Both the position numbers and the translations under genes were made by a program. A stretch of 64,000 nucleotides of DNA from Tetrahymena thermophila SB210 (Eukaryota; Ciliophora; Oligohymenophorea; Hymenostomatida; Tetrahymenidae), in NCBI RefSeq assembly GCF_000189635.1, contig NW_002476463.1:868001-932000 (forward strand), read 5' to 3'. Position 1 is the stretch's first letter; each line of letters starts with the position of its first letter. Of this stretch, positions 27,183 to 40,556 are shown one piece after another. The notes below the pieces were generated by a model. That model did not search any database and was not told the origin of the DNA. It saw nothing but the letters and a program-made list of their open reading frames with translations.

Positions 27183-28334
27183 ATGAATTTCTAAGCAATT
27201 AATTTAAATTTTTTATTTGAGAGTGATGCTAACTGTGCTAATTTAATTTTGAGCTATCTTAATAAGAGAGAGCTAGCTAGGTTCGGATAATGCTGCAAAT
27301 ATATTCACACATAAGTTATCGAATTTTAAAAAGATTAGTATAATGAAGAATACAATGATTGGAGATAAAACAAAATTAATAGGCTGAAAATAAACAATGG
27401 TACAAAGAAGGGCAATTAAAACATTAAATTTATTGAAACAGATACTAATTATATAATAAAAATGAGAATTTTTGATATTCCTCTTAAATATTTAGTTTAA
27501 AAGAATTGGAATTTTATCAATGAAAGCGATGAATAATATGTTAAAAAAATCAAATCTGATAAATTTATTAAAGAATACAACAACCTATTTTTTAAGAACA
27601 AATAATACAACGACATTCTATTTATTAACAGATCTATCATTGATCCAAGTCTCAATTATCAAGAAAGCGACTTCGATGAAGATGAATTTGAATAAACTAA
27701 ATATTAAGAACTTTATCAAGGCTAAGAATTTTCTTCTGATAATTATGATTTTTCTAATATGCAAAGTCTTCTAAGTAGATAAAAATAGATTATTTAAAAA
27801 ATGAATAAAAAAGAATAAGTTAAATAGTAATAACAAATTGAAGAGTCAAGCTACTTAAACTAATTATAAACAATCAAAAAAATTACTATCATTCTTTGTC
27901 ACGGAGGTTACTTCTCAATTGGAATATTTAATGATAAAGGCAATTGTATTTTCCACAAAAGTGATCATAAATACGTTGTCCGTAAAAAAGCTGGTCAACG
28001 TTAGCTCAATTGCGATACCTAAACAGGAAAGAAAGTAAAATCTATTGGTAGTTAAATCAGAAGAGACCAAGAAAAGAAACATTAAGAAAAAGTACACAAT
28101 ATTTTGAATGAGCATATTGATGAAATAGATAAAACAGATGTAGTCTTTTTACAAGCTCCAGGTCTCAATAAGCAAATTCTAATCAGAGATAATGAACCAC
28201 TCATGAAAGTATAACATAAGATTAGATCTCTTTGCCTTACAGCTAAAAAGGCTAACTACACAGAAGTAGAAAGAATATACAAAGCTATAACAAAAATATA
28301 TTTAGTATTAAATAAAGAACCAAAAAAATAATGA
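27183..28334 (+). CDS. F-box-like plus Vms1/ANKZF1 (VLRF1) domain protein
   Basis: Single exon, 383 residues, ending at TGA. Residues about 15-50 form an F-box-like helix set (NLILSYLNKRELARFGQCC). A poorly conserved acidic, Gln-rich middle follows. From about residue 235 there is a Vms1-like release-factor domain: ILCHGGYFSIGIF, then HKYVVRKKAGQRQ, GSQIRRDQE, VVFLQAPG and the final LTAKK helix region. In Vms1/ANKZF1 this domain cleaves peptidyl-tRNA on stalled 60S ribosomes in the quality-control pathway, using a Gln in a GxxQ motif; here GQRQ supplies it. The usual C2H2 zinc finger, ankyrin repeats and p97-binding VIM motif are not visible, and the protein is about half the length of human ANKZF1. 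An F-box would suggest an SCF ubiquitin ligase link, which is inference. The plus and minus frames at 27520-27774 and 27915-28115 are shadows. Confidence 0.85.
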
Positions 28335-29353
28335 AAATAATAAACTAAATAATTTTAATTCTATATAAACAATTACTTAGTGTTTGTTTTCATTCATATT
28401 TGCCATTTTTAAATTATTTTTGAGATTATCAACATTTATTAAATGAAATTCAAGTAAAAAATTTAAATTATTATTAAATTAAAAAGAAAATTCAAAATAC
28501 AAATATTTTCTATTTGATAATAGAAATACAATACACAATTATTAATATATATTGTTGCCAATTAGCTTCTTTTTATAAAAGCTTATAAATATTTTTTTTT
28601 TAGTTTACAGCTTATCATTATTTATTTATTTAATAAGGAATAAATAATATAAATTAAATAATTATTTTTTCTTTATTTATAAAAATGATAAATAAATGCT
28701 TAAATTCATTCTTATATTCATATTTATGTTCCTTTTTTAAAATTATTTTTGTAATTATTAATCCTTTTATCACATGATCACTTATCATATTACCTTTCTA
28801 AATGTATTAAATAATGTTAAAATATTTTTTAAAAGTTTTTATTTTAATTTAACCAAGAAAATTTTCTTTGGTGATAGTTGTTTTAAATGTTTAAAAATAT
28901 ATAATTAATATAGAAAAATTCTAATTTAAAAAAAATCATTTAAATTCAGTAAATTTATTATTCAAAAATTTTGAATTAATTTAAAAAGAAATAAATAATA
29001 TAAGTTTATTGCCAAATATTTTAGAAATTAATTTGTAAAATAATTTAATACATTTCAATTATTATTAATATATATTAGCATTATTTTTAGTTCATTAATG
29101 TGTTGAGTTTATTATTAATTAAAAATATATTTCTTAAGAAAACTATAGAAATTTATCTATTTTTTAAATAGATTTTTCTAGCAAAACATAAAAATCTCTG
29201 ATTTTAATTTTTGATGATTCACAATCTAGTTAAAAAGATAAATTACTGTTTAGCATAATTATTTGTTAACAATAAATATTTATTAATTGAAAGTAGCTGT
29301 TACTGCGATAGTTTTATTTTACTCAAACATAGTTAAATAAATAAATACATAAA
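28335..29353. other. intergenic, nothing recognised
   Basis: About 1 kb of AT-rich spacer. No supported open frame, RNA gene or repeat. Confidence 0.7.
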
Positions 29354-30241
29354 ATGTTTTCTAAATTTTTGTAAAAGGCAACTTCTTCTTTTACCAAAAA
29401 CTAATTGTAAAAAACATTCCTGGTATATACTCCAAAAAATCATTTCTTTTTTGTCTCGAATGATTGCTATAGCAAATTAGGAATAAATAAAAATGCATCT
29501 AAAGATGAAATTAAATCTGCATATTAGGCTTAATTAAGAACTATTTAATAGTCGTCAAGAAGCTCTGCTTAAGAAAGATAAATATAGGATTTAAGAAATG
29601 CATTTGAAGAAGCTATGAGAAATTTAAATTCAAAGAAAGGCAACGAAGACTAAGATATTTTTAAAAATAATAATGAAGACTATTAAAACTCTAAGTAAAG
29701 CGATAGCCAAAGGGAGCAAAGTAAATTTTCTAGTGAATAGTTTTAATAAGAATAGTATTAATAGAATAATGATTAATAATAAAAGAGAGGATGGTTTAAG
29801 TAGTTTTTACTAAATTAGAGTTACGGCTAAAAGCCTAATGCTCAGTAAAAGTAGTGGGGATATGAGGTTTTTGCATTAAGTATACTTGGTATCACTGGTA
29901 TATGCTATGTAATTGGTTCTAATTTAAAAGATTATTCCTCATAAAATATCGATAAACCAGGAGCTAGAGTAATTATGACTCATAAAGATTTAAATTTGGC
30001 TAAAGAATAGTACTCTCAGTATTAAGAGTATAAAAAAGTTTAAAATCAAATCCTAGAATAACAAAGATAGAATCAGCAAATTCAGTAATAAAATCCATAA
30101 ATAAAAAACGAATAGGATAGTATAAGTGGCTTCTTTGGAAATAATGACCAAAATAATAATAAATAATCTGCTTTTGATAAAGAATTTGAGGAATATAAAA
30201 AGAAACACTCTAAAAATATTTTTGAAGGAAAAGATGAGTGA
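29354..30241 (+). CDS. J-like protein without HPD, membrane-anchored
   Basis: Single exon, 295 residues. The N-terminus (MFSKFLQKATSSFTKN) is basic and hydroxylated, consistent with mitochondrial import. Residues about 45-95 look like a J domain: CYSKLGINKNASKDEIKSAY matches the start (YxxLGv...as..eIK.aYr), and a later helix ends DLRNAFEEAM, but the HPD tripeptide that stimulates Hsp70 ATPase is absent. A Gln/Asn-rich stretch follows, then one membrane segment (FALSILGITGICYVIG, near residue 180) and a Gln-rich, charged C-terminal helix. Family knowledge: J-like proteins lacking HPD act as partners or adaptors, as in the mitochondrial import motor. Assignment to that motor is not shown here. 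Confidence is high for the gene and moderate for the J-like call. Confidence 0.8.
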
Positions 30242-30867
30242 AATTTCATTAAAAATTCAGTAATTATTTCAAGTATTTATATTAAAATAAAGTATATGTT
30301 TAGTCAGTATTTATTTATATATAAGTTCCTATTTTAATCAGGCTAGAATGAATCTATCTATCTATCTTAGTCCAATTAATTTATTTAAAAATATTTTTTT
30401 ATAAAAATTTTCAAATAATTAGAAAATATTTTTTAAGTTTGTTTTACTTAATATTAAATTTAATTTTATTTATTAGAATTTTTTGAATATTTTTAATAAA
30501 ATTAAGATAAAATTCCATCACTAATTTAAATTTTTTAACTGATTTTAATTTAATGCACAGAATTAGATTTTGAACAAAATACTCTTAAAATTATTATTGA
30601 AGAAGACATATTAATTATAAATAAAATGTTTTCACTACTTAAATATGAAAAAAAGCCTCCATAATATTTGGTGCGTCTTTGTTAAATAAAAGGATCACAA
30701 AAAATAAAAAATTTATTAAATTGACTTACTTTTAAATCGAAATATTTATAAAATAGAATGAATCGAGAATCTTTATTGGTGAGTTTTGTACTTGTAAATA
30801 AATATATCAAAGGAATAAATAAATATATTTTTTAGTAAATTTGAATTAATAAATTAGATATCTAATT
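30242..30867. other. intergenic, nothing recognised
   Basis: About 630 bp of AT-rich sequence with a few CTAT units at 30353-30365. No supported open frame. Confidence 0.7.
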
Positions 30868-31272
30868 ATGAGCTTCGACAGCGATAAGTGGTTTTTTGTA
30901 TTTGGAACTTTGAAGCCAGGATTTACTTAATTCTCTTGGAATTTATAAATTCATAATGACCATTTTAAATTAGCTTGCCATAAAGCTTATTTGAGGGATT
31001 ATGAGCTGTATTAATGTAAATATCCTACTATTATCTAAGAAGCTGGAAAGTATGTTGAAGGATATATAATTACATCTGAAAAATGGGATGAACTTGTTAA
31101 GATATGTGACGAAATAGAAGAATATCCTGCTTATTATACAAGATTTTAAGTATAAGTTGAGTTAGATGAAGATCCATAGAAAAAAGTGACTGCATGGGTT
31201 TACTAAATGCAACCAGACAGATATAAATTAGAAGAACTAGAGAGAATTGGTCCTAGTTTTCAACCTAAATGA
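30868..31272 (+). CDS. gamma-glutamylcyclotransferase-like (AIG2/GGCT) protein
   Basis: Single exon, 134 residues, ending at TGA. The N-terminal FVFGTLKPGF matches the YGSLxxG substrate-binding loop of the GGCT-like fold. LRDYELYQCKYPTI, then GKYVEGYIITSEKWDEL, and EIEEYPAYYTR follow in family order. The acidic residue in IEEYPAYYTR matches the conserved acidic position (ExxYxR-type) used in catalysis, and AWVYQM is the last strand. Family members cyclise gamma-glutamylamines or gamma-glutamyl peptides to 5-oxoproline. The exact substrate cannot be told from the sequence. The length (about 135) is typical for the AIG2-like group rather than the longer ChaC group. The gene is compact, with 289 bp to the next start downstream. 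Confidence 0.88.
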
Positions 31273-31561
31273 TATTACTAAGATATTAAACTAAAATAGC
31301 ATAGACAGCTTTTTTAATTAATTTTAATGTGTTTACTTTTTTATTTTTAGAAAAATGTATGCAAAATGTGTTAAATGATAAAGAAATTATCTAATATTAA
31401 ATATAAGACATTAATAAATACTTTTCTTTATTTTGAATGTGGATATAATTTAATTTATCAATCTACTATCTAAATTGCTTAATTTCTTTTCAATTAAAAA
31501 ATAAATAAATAAGTAGACTATATTCATTCATTTTTAGAAATAATAAACTCCAACCAAGCCA

Positions 31562-34500
31562 ATGATTTAGATGTCTGAACATCAAGAACATCATCACTAA
31601 AATCATAAAAAAAAATAAAGCCTTCTACCAAATAATTTTAACATTTAATAATCAAAGAAGGCTTCAATGGATAAATCTTCTTCATCAAAAGTAATTGTGT
31701 TTGTTTAGCTTTTAAATATACATTCAAATCAGTAGAAATAAATATGTTCATTTTATCTTAAAAAAATTTGATTTAAAATTTCTTATTAAATTTTAATAAG
31801 ATTGATTTGAAGTTAATGATTTTATTTGGTATTTTGTTAAGGACTCCTCATCGAGTGAAAGCTTCGACATGTCTTCTGAAATAAATCCTTATGAGAGTTC
31901 TGATTCTTCAAGCTCAAGTTCGAATTCAAATTCAAAACATTCGCATGAAGATGTTGCATAAGATAAATAAATATCCTAAAAGCTCCCAACATTGCAGTAT
32001 AAATTAGATTTTAACTATTATAAAACTATTAAGCACTTCTATATAAACTTAGCTCAATTGAGAAGTCAAAATAAAATATTACATTTGTGCTGTCATATTA
32101 TCTACACAAAGAAAGCAACTTTCCTGAAATAAATATGTAATTTTAAAATGAAATATTTGAAAGAAAAAAACATTGATAAACTGTTTTGATGCATTACTTA
32201 CAAACAAAACAAACGATTAATTATATTTGATTTTAAAATATTGAAATTAATATTTAATGCTTGATTTATTTAGGAATATTTCTAAGATGATTAAAAAATT
32301 AAATATACCCAAATTTGATATGGTCTTACTTTACATAGCAGCCTGCTTTAAAGACAGAGAATATGATCAACAGTAAATTCTTAAATAAATTTTTCCTTTT
32401 AATAGTTTGTTTTAACATATTTTAAATTATCAAAAGAATTTTGTTAGAAAAAATTAAGCTAAAATTCTTTGAATTAAGTGACAAAAACGATAATGAAAAA
32501 TTAGCATAGATAATTTATAGCTTAGTTGATGATTAAGTGAAAAACGATAAAGTTAAAATCGGAAGTATTTTTATTGAGCACTCAACTTACTTTATGTAGA
32601 GAGTTTTAGAAGATAAATAAATTTATTACGAGCTATTTTAGGATATTCTTCAATCAGGAGATATTAATATGAATCTTTTGATCCCTAAACTCTACATACC
32701 AACATCAACATTATACATTTTGCTTAATGAAAAAAAATTTGATTAATTATTGTAAGAAATAAATATAAATAAATGAATGAATGAGGATTTTTGGTAATTT
32801 ATTTATGATTTTAAAAATAGATTCCTAGTTAAAAATAATATCAGAATCATGCATACATCCATGATATCTTTTACATCAAAACATGAGCTCACTTATGAAG
32901 GATATTTAAACAAACCCTTACTTAAAGTTAATTTAAAATTATATGCCTTATTTTACACAGACAAGGTGAAGGACAACAGTATAATTAAGTAAAGCTCAAA
33001 AATTATATATAAATTTAATTCTTTAATTTATTTTATAAATAATTAGGAAATTCCTTTTGGAAATTAGGTAGAGCTCTTAAGAGTATAAAGAATTGCTAAA
33101 GGTTTTTGTCAAATATAAACATAATTCTCTAGCTAAAGATATTTACAAAGCCCTAATAGATTGCAATCATAATTTTGATTATAAAATTCTAAACTTTTCT
33201 TTGATGGTAAATAAAAACAAAAAGTAATTTTTTATTTAATTTACTTGTAATTAATTAATTAGAATTAGAATTTAGAGTTTCTGTGGTTTTTGGGGAAGTA
33301 GCAAAATGTAATTCTAACTAGTTGGTTAAATGAAGAAACCACATAAAAAATATTAGTAGATTAACTATATTCTGTAGATGGAGTTTACTTTGAGTATTTG
33401 ATTTACTATTTAAAGAGAGTAAAGAGATTTAAAGTGAAGCAAACCATAAAAAGAATGTGTGAGACATTAATTTTTAGAATGCAGACTTGTAGAAAGGGAT
33501 AATTTTTATACACATTTAACAATCCATTGAAAGTCTCTTTAATTGTCATGGAATTACTCCATCAGACAAAAGAAAAAGTTGTGCATCATACTAGTAGATT
33601 GAATAAGGCAATTGAATTATATTACAAATTTGTATAAACTTATTGCTCTTTAATAACTGATGACTCACTTATGATTGATATCTTTAAAGATATTGACCTT
33701 GAAAAAAGAAAGGTTATTTATTTAATTAACAACAACAACAGTGGCATTCTCCAATCAAATCAAATAGTTGAAGATGCAATTGAAGTAAGTTATTAGACAA
33801 ATTCTATTCAACATCAATCTAATTCTTCACTAATAAGCTGATCATAATTTTTTATAAATCAGCAAATTTTACATTCAAAAATTTTAAAAAACCCAAAAAT
33901 TAAAAAATTAGCATGATCTTATTTATTGAGGAATTATATTTATTTATTAATTTAAGAAAGAAAATATAAAAGGCTTTTATTAAAAAATATTTTTTAAACT
34001 AATTTAAAGAAATATAATTTAATGAGTTTAATAACATCAATTTTTATTTTAAATAAAGTCTATGTGGAATGGTAATGTTGTGCCATAGGCAAATCTGCTC
34101 AAGATGTTTACAGTAACCTAAAATCTTTTCTTTTCAGAAATGAGTGATTATATAATTGAAAAGGATCCAAAAAAGAACCAAATTTTTATGATGATTAACA
34201 AGAATTATCAAAACCATCACTTTTCTTTATAAAGAGTCGTTTGGACTTATAATTGCCGTATTAGAAATTAAATAGATCAGTGTTTAATTTTAGTTCTAAT
34301 GGCTTTGATATTCATTAATTTTAGTAGTTTATTTTAACCTTAATATGATCTGTAAGCGCTTCTTTCAGCTAATAATTATAATTATGATGATGTTTATGAT
34401 CAAGAATTAGAAATTATTCGAAACTTAAAGGATGTTTACTTAACTTATCAAATTATTTTAGACATCATTATAGGTTTCAATTTTACCTTTAAACCTATCT

Positions 34501-35712
34501 TTATTCTTTACTTTGATTGGACTTAAAAAGCCTAAACTAAATTCTCAGTCTAAGATTTCTTTTGCTTTTTACTCGGAATTTTAAGTTTTATTTAATGGGG
34601 CTTTATTTCAAACATAGAAGATGTAGAAGAACCAATTAGGTTTGATATTTTGATAATATTTAGAGCTGTTTATATGTCTATAGTTATTGTTTAATGTGTA
34701 TTTGCTATCAAAAACTTCAAAGTATTTGGTCCTATGGTTAAAGCGCTTTGGCTTGTAGTCCTCGAATGCTCTAAATTCTCTTTTATATTTGTATTGGTCA
34801 TTTTGCTATTTGGATTTTTAGCCTACTTTTCATTTTTTGAAAATATCAATGGTAGGTTTACTAGTTTAGACTAAGCTTTGCTATTTCTCATTGAAGCTCT
34901 TTTTGGGCAATTTGCTTTTTCTGATTTCAATTAACCTTCACCTATATATGCACCTATATTCCTAAATGTTTATCTCTTCTTTATGCCTATCATTTTCATG
35001 TAATTATTGGTTGCCGTTCTGACATTTACATTTGAGGCAGCATCTAGAAGTGGTAGAATTCATTATTTCTTAGGCACTATCGATAATCTCAAAAATTTAG
35101 AGTACGACCCTGTCAATGGTTGTCTCGTTGCTATTCCTATTGTTGGAAACTTTATAAATATCACCTTTATATTGACTCATATGCTCTCAGATCCAGACCC
35201 TTCCGCTAAAGTAATTAATTAATTAGCAAATTTATTTAAATATTTGGTTAATTTTAGCTTAAATTTACTACTATAACTTATAAAATTAATAGGAATAAAA
35301 TATTGACACACTTAAAAAAGTTAATAAATTCTTAGTTCGATTAGGATATTTCCCTATATATGTTATTTTCACAATTTTTTGTGCTTTGATGATAATAGTA
35401 TTTTCCCCAATATTCTACATCGTTAAATTCTACAGAATTTTGAATGAAACTAACAAGGAAGAAGGTTATTCCAAAGGAAAAAGATTATTAAAATGGATTC
35501 TACTGGGTTATTACTATATGCTAGTCTAAACTATTCAAGACTTTAAAACTAACTATCAATACTTAATGCATGGTAAGTATGTTAATATAAATAACAGTCC
35601 TCATATAGACTAACAAAACAACTAGCAGTAGATATTAGCATCTCTAACTAAAAACTGTCTCAAAAATATGGAAAAATAAACTTCTAAATTGCCTCTACCT
35701 TCCCTACATTGA
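31562..35712 (+). CDS. TRP/polycystin-like cation channel
   Basis: Plus-strand gene in roughly ten exons. First exon 31562-31690; second from 31843; further exons from about 32276, 32437, 32821, 33047, 33270 and 34058; last 35293-35712 with TGA. The N-terminal half is soluble: His-rich start, a Ser-rich segment, then helical sequence with a motif ending DLEKRKVIYLINNN. The exon at about 34058-35213 carries the channel core: a first helix (LILVLMALIFINF), S2-S4-like helices, FKVFGPMVKALW (S4-S5 region), a pore segment rich in Phe (LFGQFAFSDF) and the last helix (FFMPIIFMQLLVAVL). The final exon adds another hydrophobic segment and a Gln/Asn-rich tail. The layout matches TRP-family (TRPP/TRPML-like) six-helix channels. 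Ion selectivity is unknown. The exon 2 donor (GTTTTG) is atypical and uncertain; several inner boundaries are approximate. Confidence 0.82.
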
Positions 35713-36367
35713 AAAAACTCAACTAAAATATGTTATAAAAATTGAACATTTTAAATTCAAATTATTTGTTAATTTCTTCTAATATAAATTATAAAAAAAA
35801 TTAACTCTTAACACTTGCAAAATACTTGTATAAATTATTCATAAATGTATTTTTCCTTCATTCGAATTATTTGCAATACCATACATAAATATAGAATTAT
35901 TATTAATATAAAATAATTTGTAAATAAATCATTTTTGTTACAACATTAATAGAAAGGTTAAAAATAAACTCCAAAGAAAAAATAAAATATATAAAGATTT
36001 GAAAAAAATATCTAGATTTTATTAGTGATATCTGAGATAAAATACTTTTATAAATTAATACCACAATATTCGCTCCAATTTATTCAAATTTTGTAAATTT
36101 TTTTTGCAAAATAATTAATTGCTTGTTTTTTGAATAAAAAAAATATTAAATATCTTAAAAGAAGCTTAGTAAAAATATATTTTTAGTGGTATTTAATAAA
36201 AGGGTTTTTATAGTATTTTATTTGTTGTGTTAGTTTTTTTTAATATTTGATTTGATTTATAAGAACGAACAAGTCATCATTTGCATTTTTATAAAAAATT
36301 TTATCAAAAAAAAAAAGATTTGATAAATAGATAGATAGATTAAAAAATATATAGTTAGGTATCAAAA
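35713..36367. other. intergenic, nothing recognised
   Basis: AT-rich spacer of about 655 bp with short homopolymers and a GATA run at 36326-36338. No supported open frame. Confidence 0.7.
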
Positions 36368-39300
36368 ATGAGTTTTTAATCTAATAGCACAGATACTAAG
36401 ACATATACGCCTCCTTTTAAAACGAAGAATAGGGATTAAGGAAAGGACCCTATTTTCTTTTATACAAGTAAGCATTTACCTTTCGGTTTTAATTTTTAAC
36501 ATCTGCACTAAGAATAATCCTACCATGTTTATTAAATCTTTTTTATACAATTAGAGTTGAATAAAGATTTGAAAGAAAAAATTCAAGAAGAATTTTAATA
36601 TAAGCTAGAAGATGATTATATATATTTATTGCTAGAATCTTACAGAAGAGACTGTTTTCATGAAATGATAAAAGTCATAATAATGCTTCTATTTAGAGAT
36701 GAAAAGTCTTTCTTTAGTTTTTTTAAAAAATAAAACAGCAAAACACACATCTAATGTCTATATGGAGAGGGTTATGATGTTTAATAATTAAAAAATTAAT
36801 CAGATCCTACATATTATCTAGATTTAATGAATAAGTATTTAAGAATAGGAAATTAGTACAGTTTTATAAAATGCAATCTTTGTTATAACCTATTCTAAAA
36901 AATTAATAATAACTACTAAAAATTTAGAGATTAATTACCTTAGGTGTTTGAATATGTCATATATAAATACAACTAAACTCCTAAGGCGTATCCATTTGAA
37001 AAATACAAAGAGAATCCTGGAAATAATACCCTTAAAATTCGTTTATGCTTTTTAGCAACTTATGCTTAAAATTTATGCACAAAAAAAGACAGTGAGAATG
37101 AACCATTTTTCATTTTTTAACAAGCTTATTGTAATTTTGATAAGCTAGAAGATACTTATTTGCAGGAGACACTAAAATCAGGAAGATTTTTTGTGGTTTC
37201 TAATAAAAATAATACAAAAAAATATGCTTTCTCAGATATGCCTGTTGTTGTAGATTTTACTGATGAAGAAATAAATCAACCCTCTTTGTATCTTATAGAT
37301 TGGTATGGTAAGGTTTTAGTTTAATAAATCAAAAAAATAAATAATTCAGCCTATTTTTTTTCTCTCCCAACACTTACTTCACTTTATTAAAATTCTAACA
37401 ATTAACTTAGCAAATTTTAAAAAAACAAGTATAATAATTTTTATTTTTAGAATAATTTGGTTATTTTTTTTTGGAAAGTTCATTTTATTTTATCAAACTT
37501 GACTGAAATAATTTTATTTTATTTAAAGAGGATCTTTAAGATTATATGATGCAAATATCTGGCTCAATCTCATACCCAAAAACTCTTTCATAAGATATAT
37601 ATAGAAGCTTGTAAGTTAGGCTAGAAAAAGAACTAGGTAATTTTATTAATTGTGATTTGCTAAGAGGAAAACTTAGAGAAGATCAATATAATATTACCCT
37701 TTGGATAGAAGCAAGAAAAATTTAAAAAGAAATAATATAAAAATCAAATATCTTAGAAAAAGAGTAAAAAATTATAAGAATTTTTGACTATGAAGATAAT
37801 TTGATTTAACAAAGACAAATTGATCCTTTTGAAGTTGAATATATAGATCCAGAACATAAATGCAAATTTATTTACGGCGATGGGCTAGAAATTACAAATT
37901 ACCTTCTTCCTAATGAGTATGACTCGGTTCTCATAGAGAATTATCCTGAAAACGAAAACGAGGTTTCCTTCTTCTAAGAATTTAAATTAAATTATCAACT
38001 GATTTTAAGCATAAAAAAGAAAAATTAATAATTATATGTTAAATGCCTTAATTATGCCTTGGCTAAAGAGTTTTATAATTACTTTATAAACAACCATTTA
38101 GTTAAAGATAAACAAAACAGACTGATATCTAAACCTCTAATAACAGAAAATCTCTATACAAATAAAGCTATGTATGTTATGAAGGTCTAATATGAGGTTA
38201 TACATAATCTGCAAGGGCAATAAACTATTGAATAGGTATTTGATTTATTTATAAAAAATAGTTACAAAATAGTCGAAAATAAAAATAACGTATAAAATCA
38301 AAACTAAAAAATCTGCTATTTGCTATTTGATAAGAAAGAAACTGGTGACATCATTAAAGAAACGTAAGTTACATATTTATTTATTTATATATTTATTTAA
38401 AGATCTTTAAAGGTTTAAAAACATTTTGAATTCATAAACAAGATATTCTTATCAATTATCACCAATTTATATTAATGTAATTTCTCAATACCTCATTCCT
38501 TGGTTATCAAGATACCGAAAAATAGAATAATATGAGTTTGAAATTATTTTTTAAAATTTGAGAAAATGGCGAGTATTAATTGATAAGAATCTACGTTATT
38601 TTAAATAAAAAATTTTTGAAATTAAAATCATTTATTTATATTTATTTTTATATAAAAAACAAATAAAGAGTTAAAGTTTAGTTTGATTAAGCATTAAACA
38701 ATTGTTTCCATAATAAATACTCAAAATAAATTTATTAAATTACTTTAAAAATGAATTTTTTTAAAATTTTATTTTTTTATAAAATTTAGATTAAATTAAC
38801 AATTAGCTTATGGTATCAGATTTGTTAGCATGGATATGTAAGAAATTAAATAAGGTAAAATAACTATCGATCATAAAGTCTATATTTATTATGAAGAATT
38901 GCTAAAGAAAATATATCCGAATGAATATAAAATACTCCTACCAAATGAATAAGAGTACGAAGAGAAGGAAACTGTCCAATAATTACTTCAAAAAAAGACA
39001 CAACTTGTTAAAAAATAAATAATTAGATTTTTTGACGATCCAAAAGACAATTCTAAAGTCAACATTTTAATTTAATCGGATACTGACAAGTTGGTTTTCA
39101 AAGGTTTATATGAAATTCAAATGGTTATTAAGCCTAAAGATATTTACTAATTAAAAGACACATACCAATATCATATTTTTACTAATGAGGATGCTAAGAA
39201 TAAGCTCAAAGAATTAAGCATAAATAATTCAATTTACATTCACCATAATCACTAATTAAATAGGTTAGAGTTTTATACTTATTAAACAGCAAAACAGTCT

Positions 39301-40556
39301 AAAAATTTAGTTAAAAAAGTCATTTAAGAAATTGAAGAATACATTAATAAATACAAGGTTAGCGTATCTTTCAATATCTAATAAAGTAATTCTAAGGGCT
39401 TAGTTGAATATCTTAAAATCAAAGGCTTCCCTTACTAATACGAACATAATAAAATTTAAACAAAAATTGTTTACACTTAATTTAAAGAATAACTAAACTA
39501 TATAAATGAAAATTTTATGAAGCCTCTTCACTAAAATGTTGAAGATTGCTAAATTTGTTATGATACTTAGGAGTTGTTTAAACTTTCTAATTGTTAATGT
39601 AAAACTGTTTGCAAGTCATGTTTGAAAGCGCATATAAAAGATGAAGTTATAACTTCTCTGACTCACTTTAAAGCATAAATTATTTGCCCTTCTTGTAATA
39701 AATAACCGATATCAATCAGAGATATAAATAAAATTTTTGATAAATTTGCTCTTTAAGATTTATTCAAGATGAGATTCAAATCAGGCATCGACCATCTTAA
39801 AAACGAAAATGGATAAAGAATCTTTAAAGGATGTGATTTCCCTGATTGCAAAGGTAATTAATTAACTAACAGATTTTATTTTTTTAATTCAATATTGAGT
39901 TGATTTTATTTTTAAAACTAGGTATTATGAGAATTCCCTACATTGTAACTAAAGATACTAGTGATCATTGGTAATGTCCTATGTGTTAGTACGATTATTG
40001 CATAAAACACATATTAAATTAATAATATCATTTACCTCTACATGATGTGCATGAAAATTTGATTTCTTGTGAAGCATAGATTAAAGATGTAGGTATAAAT
40101 GATTTAGAAGAATTAGGAGTGATAAAGGTATGTCCTAACTGCAAAGCGAAATTTTCTCATGAAGAAGGATGCAATCATCTTACTTGCAAAGAGTGTAAAT
40201 GCCATTTCTGTGCTATCTGCAATTGGTATGAACTATAGTAAAAAGATATTTATAAGCACTTGTAGGAATTACATTCAGGACATAGTTCTAATAAACCTGT
40301 TAGCCTTAAAACTGCTAATCAAGAAACAATAGAAAAGCTTCAAAAAAAATTAGAGAAAAGACAAAATAATATAAAGGAGGGTAAAATTTTAAAAGCAGAT
40401 AGTGATGAAGAAGACAATGTTTTCTAAAAGCTTAAGCTACCAAAATCATGTCGCTTTTAACTAGGTGATGTAGACGAAAACCTATTAAAAGTTCTCTTCC
40501 ATGAATCAGATTTTTAATTATAGTAATCACAAGTTTCTAAAGTATTTAATTACTGA
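36368..40556 (+). CDS. RBR (RING-IBR-RING2) E3 ubiquitin ligase, large
   Basis: Four exons, 36368-37307, 37529-38363, 38790-39853 and 39922-40556, sum to 3,474 nt: 1,157 residues plus TGA, with all phases closing. The C-terminal 280 residues are an RBR module. RING1 opens CQICYD and continues CKTVCKSCL, then CPSCNK. The IBR-like block has CDFPDC and CPMCQYDYC. RING2 has VCPNCKAKFSHEEGCNHLTC then FCAIC. The cysteine in GCNHL aligns with the catalytic cysteine that accepts ubiquitin in the RBR mechanism, so the enzyme looks active. The first 850 residues match nothing I recognise. They contain two segments that begin alike (EQKIIRIFD and KKQIIRFFD, about 340 residues apart) and may be a duplicated beta-rich module, plus a CxxC pair near residue 170. 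A short charged C-terminal tail follows RING2. Confidence 0.9.

Noticed and set aside
27520-27774. Plus-strand frame of 84 codons
   Set aside because: It is another frame of the F-box/VLRF1 exon, which is open over its full 383 codons.
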